A stretch of 64,000 nucleotides of DNA from Spirochaetia bacterium (GTDB lineage Bacteria; Spirochaetota; Spirochaetia; Sphaerochaetales; Sphaerochaetaceae). A program made the position numbers and the translations under genes. Positions 54,111 to 62,697 of the stretch are shown one piece after another. The stretch spans positions 2,776,784 to 2,840,783 of the forward strand of contig JAKVOU010000001.1 in the NCBI GenBank assembly GCA_022482625.1. Direction: 5' to 3'. Every line of letters begins with the position of its first letter. The stretch's first letter is position 1. The notes under the pieces are model-generated. The model was not told where the DNA came from, searched no databases, and saw only the letters and a list, made by a program, of their open reading frames with translations.

Positions 54111-55094
54111 ATGTACAAGAAAATCTTGACAGTTGTTGCTGTCGCTTTATTGGCTCTTCCTGTCTTTGCAAACGGAGACAGTGAACAGAAGACTGGAGGT
54201 ACCTTTGTCCCGACACAGAACATCGAATGGTATTGTACTTCGTCACCTGGGGGTGGAAGTGATATCTTTACCAGGACCATTCAGGATATCATGACGTCTG
54301 AAAAGCTGGTGAATGGACAGAATATCATCATTCAGTATAAGACCGATGGTGCAGGAGAAGTAGGCAGGGCGTTGGTCTCGACATTGAAAGGTACCAAGGC
54401 AGATTACACCTTGTTGACGTTCAACAGCGGAGACCTGATGCCGATGGATAAAAATACTGACCGACGGTTCTCGGATTTCCAACCCATTGCCCATATGGCC
54501 GTTGACAACCACTTGATTTTTGTTACACCTGATTCTCGATTCAAGAGTTTTAAGGATGTCCTTGCAGCCCTGCAGAATGGGGATAATGTGGTGATGGCCG
54601 GTTCCAAGGGTGATGATATCGCCTGCCACGCTGCTTTGATCAAGGAACTGGGTGTTTCTGCCGATCAGTTTGCTTTTATTGCAAATGATTCTTCAGGTAC
54701 TGCTGTTACCTCAATCCTAGGAAACCACGTGGACCTTCTTATTTGCAAGCCTGCGGCTGCTTCCCAATATGTCGAAGCTGGACGTTTGATACCGATACTT
54801 GCTCTTGCCTCGAAACGTTTCCCAGGCAACCTGCAATCTGCTCCGATTCTTTCAGAGCTTGGATATCATGATGTTGAGGTCCCGAACTGGAGATCCGTCG
54901 TCGGTTCAAAGAACATGAGTCCCGAAGCCGTTGCCTATTGGACTGATGTATTCAAGAAAGTTTCCCAGACTTCTGCTTGGCAGGATGGCTATATCAATAA
55001 GCAAAAGCTGGTTGCCGACTATATGGACAGTGTCACCTTCAAGACATATGGGAGCAAGTTTGAGGCAGATTATCTGGCTTCAATCGGAAAGTAA
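54111..55094 (+). CDS. TTT transporter substrate-binding protein (TctC family), second system
   Basis: This 327-residue periplasmic protein has a signal peptide ending VFANGDSE. The TctC ligand loop reads CTSSPGGGSDIFTRTIQ, and VVMAGSKGDDIACHAAL and CKPAAASQYVEAGRL mark the family's second domain. AAAGGAG precedes the start. A perfect 14-bp hairpin follows the gene. Confidence 0.9.
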   Translation: MYKKILTVVAVALLALPVFANGDSEQKTGGTFVPTQNIEWYCTSSPGGGSDIFTRTIQDIMTSEKLVNGQNIIIQYKTDGAGEVGRALVSTLKGTKADYTLLTFNSGDLMPMDKNTDRRFSDFQPIAHMAVDNHLIFVTPDSRFKSFKDVLAALQNGDNVVMAGSKGDDIACHAALIKELGVSADQFAFIANDSSGTAVTSILGNHVDLLICKPAAASQYVEAGRLIPILALASKRFPGNLQSAPILSELGYHDVEVPNWRSVVGSKNMSPEAVAYWTDVFKKVSQTSAWQDGYINKQKLVADYMDSVTFKTYGSKFEADYLASIGK

Positions 55095-55118
55095 ATATTT
55101 GTTTATTAATTATTTGGG

Positions 55119-55151
55119 CATCAATCTCCAGTACATAACTGGAGATTGATG
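55119..55151 (+). other. Perfect 14-bp hairpin after the second tctC
   Basis: CATCAATCTCCAGT (55119-55132) pairs with ACTGGAGATTGATG (55138-55151) around a 5-base loop. No T-run follows. It probably protects the upstream binding-protein message or reduces read-through to the enzymes downstream. Confidence 0.65.
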
Positions 55152-55170
55152 TCAGAAAGGAGCAATTTAT

Positions 55171-55839
55171 ATGAAAAATATCGGACTTATCTATACGGTT
55201 CGGCCGGTCCTGGATAGTTTTGTCCCTCAATTGTCCAAATTGGTAAAAGGCCAGGTTGCCTATCACAATCTATTTGATGATTTCCTAGCTTCTGATCCCG
55301 GTCTGCGAGGATTTTTCAGCAAAGACAACAAGCTTCGTCTTTTCAACGATATCAGGAATATGGAGCTGGCAGGATCTGAACTGATTGTAGTCACTTGTTC
55401 CACCTTGACTCCGACTGTAGAAGAAATACGACCGTTCATACAAGTGCCTGTAATAGCCATCGACGATGCAATGTGTGAATTGGCAGTGAAATCAGGTAGC
55501 AGGATTAGAGTCATTGCTACAGCTCGTAGTACGGTTGAACCCACTGAACGGCATCTGCGTGCGACTGCGATTCAATGTGGTTTTTCCTTGCCCGAAATCA
55601 CATCTTCTGATGATTCCGTGGCCTATGAAGCTATGAAGCGCGGAGACATGGAACTTCATGATAAACGAGTATTGCAGATGATTGCCGATACGTCTGGCTA
55701 TGACGTCATTGTCCTTGCCCAGGCATCCATGGCACATTTGGCCGATCAGGGTAGCAAACTGTCTGGGATTCCTGTCCTTGGTTCCGTTCCGTCGTGTCAA
55801 GCGGCTATTGCCACTATGCTCAACAAGGAAGGTGATTGA
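55171..55839 (+). CDS. Asp/Glu racemase-superfamily enzyme lacking the second cysteine
   Basis: This 222-residue protein has the first catalytic cysteine of the superfamily in VVTCSTLTPTVE (near residue 75). At the position of the second (usually LxCT), it has LAQASMAHL. One-cysteine members include decarboxylases of the arylmalonate type, so this need not be an amino-acid racemase. It is co-transcribed with a TTT carboxylate transporter. AAAGGAG precedes the start, and the next gene begins 2 bases after its stop. Confidence 0.75.
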   Translation: MKNIGLIYTVRPVLDSFVPQLSKLVKGQVAYHNLFDDFLASDPGLRGFFSKDNKLRLFNDIRNMELAGSELIVVTCSTLTPTVEEIRPFIQVPVIAIDDAMCELAVKSGSRIRVIATARSTVEPTERHLRATAIQCGFSLPEITSSDDSVAYEAMKRGDMELHDKRVLQMIADTSGYDVIVLAQASMAHLADQGSKLSGIPVLGSVPSCQAAIATMLNKEGD

Positions 55840-55840
55840 A

Positions 55841-56752
55841 ATGAAGGTGCCTATTCGTTCATACTGCAGGCTCGGTATTGTCCATTCCATGGCTTACCCT
55901 GAGGCTGCCCAAACTCCTTCATCGTTCATCCGGACCTTGCATCACCTCATGGAGAATCCATGGTTTGATATCATAGAACTGGGACAGTTGCCGTTTCCAG
56001 AACAAGAAGCTGCTGTGGTAAGAGACTTCGCCCAAGCCCATGTCGGCTGTACATACAGCGCACATGGAAGGCTTTTCAGAACAGGACTAAACATCAATTC
56101 CCTTGATGAAGCAGAACGGTTTCAGGCAATCCATGAACTTGAAACAGGAGTGGATGAGGCTTATAGTCTTGGAGCTTTGGATTTTCAGTTTCTGTCACGG
56201 GGATGGTCTCCTGATACTCTTGAAAAGCATTTGGCTGCTTTGGTTGATTCCACGATTACGATTTGCAGATATGTAGCAAAAAAAGGTCGGATGCCTGTAG
56301 TATTGGAGATATTTGACAAAGATATCGATAAATGTTCTCTTATCGGACCTGCTCCGTTAGCTGCGCGCTATGCCCAGGCTGTATGCCGGGAAGTGGATAA
56401 CTTCGGACTGATGGTCGACTGTAGCCATATACCTATGTTGAGGGAGACGTTGGATGAAGCTATCGATCCTATACGACAATATATCCGGCATGCCCATATG
56501 GGCAATACATTGATTTCTGATCCTTTGAATCCTTGCTATGGTGATCTTCATCCCCGTTTTGGATATCCAGGCAGTGAAAATGATACGGAATATCTTGCTG
56601 CCTATCTGTCAAAGCTTTTGGAAATAGGATATCTCAATCCTGTTTCACGTCCTATTTTGAGCTTTGAGGTAAAACCGCGTCCTGATGAAGATTCAGAGCT
56701 TGTTATAGCCGGTTGCAAGAGAATTTTGGAAGAAGCTTGGCGGATGGTGTAG
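55841..56752 (+). CDS. Sugar phosphate isomerase/epimerase-like TIM barrel protein
   Basis: This 303-residue protein has TIM-barrel features: VVLEIFDKDIDK (metal-ligand glutamate near residue 150), FGLMVDCSHIP (Asp/His near 195), YIRHAHMGN and a late LSFEVKPR glutamate. It is related to the AP_endonuc_2 family but distinct from the isomerase at 47485. AAGGTG lies upstream and the ATG at 55841 follows the previous stop. It is the last gene of the second TTT operon. Confidence 0.82.
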   Translation: MKVPIRSYCRLGIVHSMAYPEAAQTPSSFIRTLHHLMENPWFDIIELGQLPFPEQEAAVVRDFAQAHVGCTYSAHGRLFRTGLNINSLDEAERFQAIHELETGVDEAYSLGALDFQFLSRGWSPDTLEKHLAALVDSTITICRYVAKKGRMPVVLEIFDKDIDKCSLIGPAPLAARYAQAVCREVDNFGLMVDCSHIPMLRETLDEAIDPIRQYIRHAHMGNTLISDPLNPCYGDLHPRFGYPGSENDTEYLAAYLSKLLEIGYLNPVSRPILSFEVKPRPDEDSELVIAGCKRILEEAWRMV

Positions 56753-56932
56753 TGCAGACTTGTATGATGCTTTTCCTGAAATATTGAAGATGAAATTTCA
56801 AGCTGGTTTAATTGATGAAGCTATCTGAGGTCATTTTTATGGTTTTGTTGTGAAAATTGGCCCGAAGCTATGTGTTTTGTATGTAAGGTAGGAAAGAAAT
56901 ACCATTGAATCTGTTTATTTGAATGACGGTTG

Positions 56933-56948
56933 TTGTTTCATGAAACAA
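56933..56948. promoter_or_regulatory. Perfect palindrome TTGTTTCATGAAACAA
   Basis: The 16-base palindrome lies about 140 bases upstream of the -24 element at 57086. Its half-site TGTTTCAT matches the dyad at 51590-51614 in both sequence and distance from the promoter, pointing to the same activator. Confidence 0.62.
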
Positions 56949-57085
56949 TATTTGTAACATTGATAAAAAAATTATATTTTCCGTTGATTTGAATTTTAAT
57001 AAAATATGATAAATAAATTCTGTTGAATGCAATAAATATTATGTTTAATAAAAAAATATAAAATTTTTTTACAGCAAACCGAACT

Positions 57086-57101
57086 TGGCACGGAATATGT
57101 T
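57086..57101 (+). promoter_or_regulatory. Sigma-54-like promoter of the cyclase/TRAP operon
   Basis: TGGCACGGAATATGTT has a perfect -24 element (TGGCACG) at the correct spacing, but GT replaces GC at -12. It is weaker evidence than the other three sites. It lies 60 bases before the GTG start of the cyclase gene. Confidence 0.5.
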
Positions 57102-57159
57102 TATATGTGGTTAGCGTTGGAAATGGTTTTATCCAACCAGTAAAAGGAGAAATGACAAA

Positions 57160-57825
57160 GTGTATATTGATTTGAGTTGGCCAATCATCGAAAATCATTG
57201 GCGGTATCCAAAATTCCATAGGGAAGAGATTTCTTCATTTGAACGTGGAGACCTGTGGCAGATTACAGGATTCAATCTGGCTTCGCATTGGTTTTCCCAC
57301 ATTGATTTTCCACGTCATACAGGTGCTGAATTTCCAGACAGCACGGCTTTCCCTCTATCATATTTCAATGGGAAAGCTCAGGTCGTCAATCTTGTGTTAC
57401 CTCAGGGATGTGCTGATCATGCTTATACAGCTGAGGAAATTGAAAAGGCAGTCAATGCCGGACCTCGGGCAAAGATTTTGTTGTTACGCACTGATTGGGG
57501 CGTACAAATGGATTGGAAAAGTGAGGATTTTTGGGATCATGCACCATATATAACGCCAGAAGGATTGTCATATATTGCATCCATATATCCTCAGACAGTG
57601 GCTTTTGATTTCCCTCAGGATTATGCAATCAGATTGCTGAAAGAACGTAAGGTTGGCCCTGAAGAACAGCCTTCGCACACTATATTGCTTCGAAACAATA
57701 TTCTCTTGGTGGAGTATCTTGCCAATTTTGACAAAATTGGCAGTGACAGTTGTGAATTCATTTGTATGCCATTGCATTTGGAGCATATGGATGGTTGCCC
57801 TGTGCGCGCAGTTGCAAAGGTATAG
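57160..57825 (+). CDS. Cyclase family protein (kynurenine formamidase-like)
   Basis: This 221-residue hydrolase has the metal motif SHWFSHIDFPRH (about residues 42-53), a variant of the family HxGTHxDxPxH, and ILLLRTDWG and AFDFPQDYA further on. It starts with GTG (AAGGAG eleven bases upstream); the nearby ATG at 57152 is out of frame and stops at once. Such enzymes cleave or form amide or lactone bonds. It leads the TRAP operon, so it probably acts on the imported acid. Confidence 0.82.
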   Translation: MYIDLSWPIIENHWRYPKFHREEISSFERGDLWQITGFNLASHWFSHIDFPRHTGAEFPDSTAFPLSYFNGKAQVVNLVLPQGCADHAYTAEEIEKAVNAGPRAKILLLRTDWGVQMDWKSEDFWDHAPYITPEGLSYIASIYPQTVAFDFPQDYAIRLLKERKVGPEEQPSHTILLRNNILLVEYLANFDKIGSDSCEFICMPLHLEHMDGCPVRAVAKV

Positions 57826-57828
57826 GTC

Positions 57829-58335
57829 ATGGTTATGGATGAAAAAAGATATGCTCACTTGGTTCATGGATTTAAAATTTTTCTCGGTATCCTCGTATTA
57901 TTGTGGATTATTTTGGAAAATATAGTCATCGTTACCCGATATGTGCTTAAGGTGTCCATTCCTTGGAGCAATGAACTATTTATTCTCATGTTCGTCTGGT
58001 TTGTTTTTATTGGAGCTGCATTGGAGAGTATTGATGAAAAACATATAGCAATCACACTGTTGCATGATGCACTCAAGACATCTCGGTCAATTTGTATTTT
58101 GAAATTGGTCCAAGATATCTTGTTCATTGTATTTGTTGCCATTGTTTGCTATGAAAGCTGGAATGTTTGTTTGCTTCAATGTCATTCAGGGCAGATTACA
58201 TCCATATTGAAATTGCCTGTTTATATTTCCACTATGTCTCTTTCAGTAGGATCAACAGCTTGGGTAGTCATTCTGTTGCAGAAAATTCGACTTGATCTAA
58301 AAGGAATAAAGGAAGGAGACAATATCCATGAGTAG
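57829..58335 (+). CDS. TRAP transporter small membrane subunit (DctQ)
   Basis: This 168-residue protein has four helices and the DctQ signature VSIPWSNELFILMFVWFVFIGAALESIDEKHIAI (residues about 43-76, shown here in part). It overlaps the DctM gene by 8 bases. It pairs with DctM in the inner membrane. Confidence 0.9.
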   Translation: MVMDEKRYAHLVHGFKIFLGILVLLWIILENIVIVTRYVLKVSIPWSNELFILMFVWFVFIGAALESIDEKHIAITLLHDALKTSRSICILKLVQDILFIVFVAIVCYESWNVCLLQCHSGQITSILKLPVYISTMSLSVGSTAWVVILLQKIRLDLKGIKEGDNIHE

Positions 58336-59605
58336 TTTGTTAATGATTGTTTTCTTTTTGATTTTATTGCTGTTAGGGGTACCTGTTGTTGCTTCAATGG
58401 GACTTGCTGCAATTGGATATGTACTCGGTTTTATGAATTTACCTTTGAATATTGTTGCAAATCAGATGATGACCGGAGTTGGTTCTGTCCCTCTTATGGC
58501 AATACCTTTCTTTATCATTTCTGGTGCATTGATGGAATATGGGGGTATTTCGAGAAGAATCATTGGCTTTGCTGAAGCTTTGGTCGGGCATTTGCCTGGT
58601 GGAATGGGCCTTGTGGTTATCGTTGCCAGTGCGTTTTTTGCTGCCATGACTGGTTCTGGGGCTGCCTGTGTGGCTGCAATAGGTGGAATGATGATTCCTG
58701 CAATGACCAAGAACGGCTATGATATCGACTTCGCCTGTGCACTTCAGGCTTCTGGAGGTTCGCTTGGACCGATTATCCCACCAAGTATACTGATGGTATT
58801 ATATAGTTGCAGTACAGGAAACTCTGTCGGTGATATGTTGCTTGCAGGACTTTTCCCTGGTCTGTTGATTGCAATTTTGATGATGATCCTTACCGTACTG
58901 ATTTCAAAAAAAGAAGGATATAAAGGCAATGGTTCTTTTTCGATGAAAAAAGTCTGGCATAGTTTCAAAGAATCCATTTGGGCATTGCTGACACCAGTAA
59001 TTATTTTGGGTGGGATCTATTCTGGTATATTTACCCCGACTGAAGCTGCTGCTGCCAGCTGTCTATATGCCATTGTCATCGGACTGTGGGTATATAAAGA
59101 ATTAAAGTTCAAGGAACTTATGCAATGTCTTTATAATTCTTTGAAAAGTGTCGGAATGATTCTTAGCATTGTTGCTGTCACACAATTGTTCAGTTGGATT
59201 CTTACGCGACAAGGATTGCCTCAGATGATTGCACAGATGTGCACTCATATTTCCAATGATCCAAAAGTGTTCATGATTCTGGTAGGTATGGTGTTGCTTG
59301 TGGTCGGTTGTTTTCTCGATCCTGTTCCTGCCGTATTGATTTTTGCACCTATCCTCACTCCGGCAGCAAGTGCAATGGGTATTGATCCGATACAGTTTGG
59401 TGTAGTGATGGTGGTGACCTTTTGTATTGGTCTGATAACACCTCCTGTCGGCATGACACTTTTTGTTGCTTCGGGTATCGGTGAACGTCCTGTGATGTCG
59501 ATAAGCAAGAAGATTTGGCCTTTTGTCCTTGTAATGTTATTTGCTGTCCTGTTATTGATTCTTTTCCCGCAAATCAGTCTGTGGTTACCACAGATGGCAA
59601 AATAA
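58328..59605 (+). CDS. TRAP transporter large membrane subunit (DctM)
   Basis: This 425-residue permease has about twelve helices and the DctM motifs: AIPFFIISGALMEYGGISRR, ASAFFAAMTGSGAACVAAIG, GGSLGPIIPPSILMVLYS and the later CIGLITPPVGMTLFVASG. GGAAGGAG precedes the start. It carries the Na+-coupled transport step. Confidence 0.94.
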   Translation: MSSLLMIVFFLILLLLGVPVVASMGLAAIGYVLGFMNLPLNIVANQMMTGVGSVPLMAIPFFIISGALMEYGGISRRIIGFAEALVGHLPGGMGLVVIVASAFFAAMTGSGAACVAAIGGMMIPAMTKNGYDIDFACALQASGGSLGPIIPPSILMVLYSCSTGNSVGDMLLAGLFPGLLIAILMMILTVLISKKEGYKGNGSFSMKKVWHSFKESIWALLTPVIILGGIYSGIFTPTEAAAASCLYAIVIGLWVYKELKFKELMQCLYNSLKSVGMILSIVAVTQLFSWILTRQGLPQMIAQMCTHISNDPKVFMILVGMVLLVVGCFLDPVPAVLIFAPILTPAASAMGIDPIQFGVVMVVTFCIGLITPPVGMTLFVASGIGERPVMSISKKIWPFVLVMLFAVLLLILFPQISLWLPQMAK

Positions 59606-59619
59606 ATAAGGAGCTCTAT

Positions 59620-60612
59620 ATGAAAAGAAAATGTATGATGATGTTGGTATTGCTTTGTGCTCTGCCGATGCTTTTCGCAAATGGAACAGGTGAAACAGAA
59701 AGTAAAAAAGGAATTGAACTTTCTGCTGCAACCGGTGGTATGTCTGCAAGTAGCCCAGCTGGAAGGGCTATGGCAAAATTTGCAGATAAGGTACAGGAAT
59801 ATTCGCAGGGTTCAGTGAATATAAAGGTTTTCTATGATACGACGTTAGGCAATGCGTCTTCGATGATCAACGGATTCCAACAGGGGACTGTTGACATCGG
59901 AGTGTGCGGTGATTCTTACTATTCAGGTCTGGTTCCTGAAATTCAAGCTTTTGAATTGCCATATGTCTTTGATTCACTTAAAGATGCCCGTACTGCTGTA
60001 GCAGGTAAAGCTGGCGATTATATCAAAGGTAAGTTACAACAGAAAGGAATACATCCTTTGACATTTTGGGAGATCGGTTTCAGAGAGCTGACAAACAATA
60101 AACGTCCAGTGACTGTGCCAGCTGATCTCAAAGGGATAAAATTACGCTGTTTGCCTGCAAGTTTCCAAGTCAAAGCCTGGGAGGCCGCAGGAGCGATTCC
60201 TGTACCGATGGATGTTTCCGAACTTTATTCATCTCTGCAGCAGGGCGTAGTTGATGGACAAGAAAATCCATTAAGCGAGATATATAACCAGCGATTTTAT
60301 GAAGTGCAGAAGTATTTGTCTTTGACTGATCACGTGTATACACCGATGCTTTTTAGTATCAGTAACATTGCATGGGATAAACTTGATGCTTCTCAACAGG
60401 ATGCACTTGTTAAAGCTGCAAAAGATGCTCAGAGTGAAGTGTATAAGATCAATGATGAGGAATCAACGATATTACTGAAAAAGATTGAAGATGCAGGGGT
60501 GAAGGTTGAACAACATCCTGACAAAGTAGCATTCAAGGCTGCCATGGCTCAATCCTTGGTATTATTTAAAAATGAATATGGTGATACAATGTTTACTTTA
60601 ATGGGAAAATAA
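59620..60612 (+). CDS. TRAP transporter substrate-binding protein (DctP)
   Basis: This 330-residue periplasmic protein has a signal peptide ending LFANGTGE. The DctP fold shows GNASSMINGFQQGTVDIGVC, LPYVFDSLKDA and the conserved arginine region KGIKLRCLPASFQV, which binds the ligand carboxylate. VDGQENPLSEIY is the family motif. The ATG at 59620 follows a GGAG site. The gene ends the operon before a strong terminator. Confidence 0.93.
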   Translation: MKRKCMMMLVLLCALPMLFANGTGETESKKGIELSAATGGMSASSPAGRAMAKFADKVQEYSQGSVNIKVFYDTTLGNASSMINGFQQGTVDIGVCGDSYYSGLVPEIQAFELPYVFDSLKDARTAVAGKAGDYIKGKLQQKGIHPLTFWEIGFRELTNNKRPVTVPADLKGIKLRCLPASFQVKAWEAAGAIPVPMDVSELYSSLQQGVVDGQENPLSEIYNQRFYEVQKYLSLTDHVYTPMLFSISNIAWDKLDASQQDALVKAAKDAQSEVYKINDEESTILLKKIEDAGVKVEQHPDKVAFKAAMAQSLVLFKNEYGDTMFTLMGK

Positions 60613-60993
60613 CTGATATTGTTTCAGAGAAGGCATGGAAATTAGTTTTCTATGCCTTTTTTTTTACAAAATCTAAACAGAAATTTTGGCATGTTTAGGA
60701 TTTAGCAAAAATTACTGTGAAAGGATTTCTCAGGTTATGACTCCGTCATCGAATCTAAATCGTTATTCTTGATTCCGACATTTCGAGAACTACCCGCTAT
60801 CTTTTGTCCATTGCAATGTACTGGGGTTTGCATCGGTCTTGGTAAGCCTGGTATGAACTTTCACAGCAGACAGTGAATCAAGCCGATTCTTTTTTCAGCA
60901 TAGGGGATTCGATAAAAATTCTATCGATTGGTTGAAATCATTGACTCACCGCAAAAACAGATTTAGAAATTATACTACATTTGGACAGCAGAT
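60613..60993. other. 380-base gap after the TRAP operon
   Basis: It contains the TRAP terminator (60630-60665). From 60666 to 60993 I see nothing recognisable, and no promoter for the convergent larA gene is expected here. Confidence 0.6.
60630..60665 (+). terminator. Rho-independent terminator of the TRAP operon
   Basis: AAGGCATGGAAA (60630-60641) pairs with TTTTCTATGCCTT (60646-60658) through a short loop, with nine Ts spanning the end of the stem and the following bases. It lies 18 bases after the dctP stop. Confidence 0.88.
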
Positions 60994-62277
60994 CTAGGTA
61001 TGGTTTTTACCGCTGACTATTACAGAGACGCCATCAGGGATTGCTATGATCTTTGCCTGAGGATTACCCACAATGTTTTCTGCCAGCTTCAATGCTTCTT
61101 CTATGCTGTGGGCCGGAATCATGTGCAAAGCACGTACCATGTCGTCGGGAGCTTCCGATATGTAGATGACCGTTGCTTTCTGCAAAATCCTGATGAAGAT
61201 CTGTGTCTGCCATTGATCGGGGACGGTAGCTGTACGGTCCCTGTCCATGAACAGTCTGAGTGTCTTGCTGATATCTGGTTCATCTGCCATTTGGTGATAG
61301 AAAGCATCTCCACCGGTACCATCGTTTGACCGTGCAAGCATAATGATGACTCCTGATTTAGTTACTGCAGCTTCAGCGGCGGTCATCCCCTTGACGGCTT
61401 GGTAGATATTCTGGTCAAGTGGATAACCACCGTTGGTGGAGATGACTATCGGGGCTGGAGTTGTTTCAACCTTGCACATGTTGCTCAGAAACCGACAACC
61501 TACCTCATGTGCTGCTTCCGTATCTCCTGCGACTGCATATATGGGAGATTTGCTAGCATCTATGACCACGTTGACGATGAAGGCTAACTTCGCCTTGCGG
61601 GCGGCCCAGACCATGTCCTTATGTATCAAGTTACCTTCCAGAATTCCTGTCCTGGAATGGGAATCTGCAATGAATTCTGAGCAATGGTTGGCCAGTACCG
61701 TCGTCCTAGAGGCAACGCCAGGCAGGACACTCTTCCGTGATCCTGAGTATCCGGCAAAGAAGTGAGGTTCTATGAATCCTTCGGATACCAACAGGTCAGC
61801 CTCGACGGCCAACCTGTTGATCAGGCAGGTACCGCCGCTTGGCAGTGTACCGATGTCAACTACAGGAGAAGTATCACAGTCATGGATAACAATTTGTTCT
61901 TTGTCGACTATTTCTCTCCCAAATTTAGCAATTAGTTCTTGTTTTGTCGTTCCACGATGACAACCGGTTGCAATCAATATGGTAATTTTAGCTTTAGGAT
62001 TGCCTTTGCGTATTTCCCTTAACATTGCAGGCATGATAAGTTTGCTTGGTACTGGCCTAGTATGATCACTGGCCAACAGAACGATGTGCTGGCGATTTTC
62101 TGAGAGTTCACACAGCTTCTTGCTGCCGATAGGATGTTCCAAGGCTTCATTGATAAGTTCCTGTGGGGAAGCCGGTGCCTTGTATTTGTGCAGGGGTGAT
62201 ACCAAGATGTCCTGTATCCTGTCTTCAGGGATGTCGGCATGGATTTTGCTTTGTCCGAAAGGAAAGTCAATAGTCAT
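60994..62277 (-). CDS. LarA-family nickel-dependent racemase/epimerase, copy 2
   Basis: This complete 427-residue LarA protein (DUF2088 fold plus C-terminal domain) has the expected catalytic set. His107 (ATGCHRGT) and His172 (PHFFAGYSG) match the two LarA proton-transfer histidines, Lys182 (SRKSVLPG) matches the pincer-attachment lysine and His198 (ANHCS) the nickel ligand. The numbering is within two residues of lactobacillar LarA. Cofactor synthesis genes (larB/C/E) are not in the window. Homologues act on several 2-hydroxyacids, including sugar acids, so lactate is not assured. The start matches copy 1, and a GntR palindrome lies 22 bases upstream. Confidence 0.92.
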   Translation of the reverse strand: MTIDFPFGQSKIHADIPEDRIQDILVSPLHKYKAPASPQELINEALEHPIGSKKLCELSENRQHIVLLASDHTRPVPSKLIMPAMLREIRKGNPKAKITILIATGCHRGTTKQELIAKFGREIVDKEQIVIHDCDTSPVVDIGTLPSGGTCLINRLAVEADLLVSEGFIEPHFFAGYSGSRKSVLPGVASRTTVLANHCSEFIADSHSRTGILEGNLIHKDMVWAARKAKLAFIVNVVIDASKSPIYAVAGDTEAAHEVGCRFLSNMCKVETTPAPIVISTNGGYPLDQNIYQAVKGMTAAEAAVTKSGVIIMLARSNDGTGGDAFYHQMADEPDISKTLRLFMDRDRTATVPDQWQTQIFIRILQKATVIYISEAPDDMVRALHMIPAHSIEEALKLAENIVGNPQAKIIAIPDGVSVIVSGKNHT

Positions 62278-62298
62278 GTATGCTACCTCTTATTTTTT

Positions 62299-62315
62299 TT
62301 GTATACAGTATACAA
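62299..62315. promoter_or_regulatory. Putative GntR operator upstream of larA copy 2
   Basis: TTGTATACAGTATACAA is identical to 855-871, at nearly the same distance from the larA start. It is retained although flanking sequence has changed. Confidence 0.7.
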
Positions 62316-62397
62316 TATACTTCAATAGTAATTCTTTGTGATTCTTTGTTCAAGATGAAATTGAATGTTTTCCAGAGCTGTAAGTTCCTGACTGAAG

Positions 62398-62444
62398 TGT
62401 TTCATTGGTCTGTTTGTGGTCTCAAATGAACAGCAATTGAAACA
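62398..62444. promoter_or_regulatory. TGTTTCAT / TTGAAACA half-sites, copy 2
   Basis: TGTTTCAT (62398-62405) and TTGAAACA (62437-62444) keep the spacing of 956-1002. Several bases between and around them differ from copy 1, so retention of both half-sites is suggestive of function. Confidence 0.45.
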
Positions 62445-62505
62445 GACGGGTAAGCATTTTATTCAAAATCAAATGAGATGTATTGTAAATAAAATTTTTT
62501 TCCCA

Positions 62506-62533
62506 TGCTAATTGCTTATTGTATGCTAATTAC
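62506..62533 (+). repeat. Direct repeat TGCTAATTrC, period 18, copy 2
   Basis: TGCTAATTGC (62506-62515) and TGCTAATTAC (62524-62533) correspond to 1064-1091. The first unit here is closer to the second than it is in copy 1. Confidence 0.45.
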
Positions 62534-62582
62534 GTAGAAATATTTTATTAACAAACAGAATGGTCGTTTCTTCTATGAATTT

Positions 62583-62598
62583 TGGCATGGAAGTTGCT
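62583..62598 (+). promoter_or_regulatory. Sigma-54 promoter of pdxA2 operon, copy 2
   Basis: TGGCATGGAAGTTGCT is identical to 1141-1156, while bases before and after it differ between the copies. Confidence 0.72.
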
Positions 62599-62697
62599 TG
62601 GAAAATGTTGCGGATGAAGTGCTGTTGGATGTGGGATACTGTACCTAAGCTGATGAGATTCGTCCGTTTCATATTTGACATAAGGAGATTTCAGAGT

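Larger units (their letters stand above)
56753..57159. other. 407-base regulatory gap before the cyclase/TRAP operon
   Basis: It contains a perfect 16-base palindrome (56933-56948) and a sigma-54-like promoter (57086-57101), listed separately. The rest is AT-rich and carries no gene. Confidence 0.6.
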
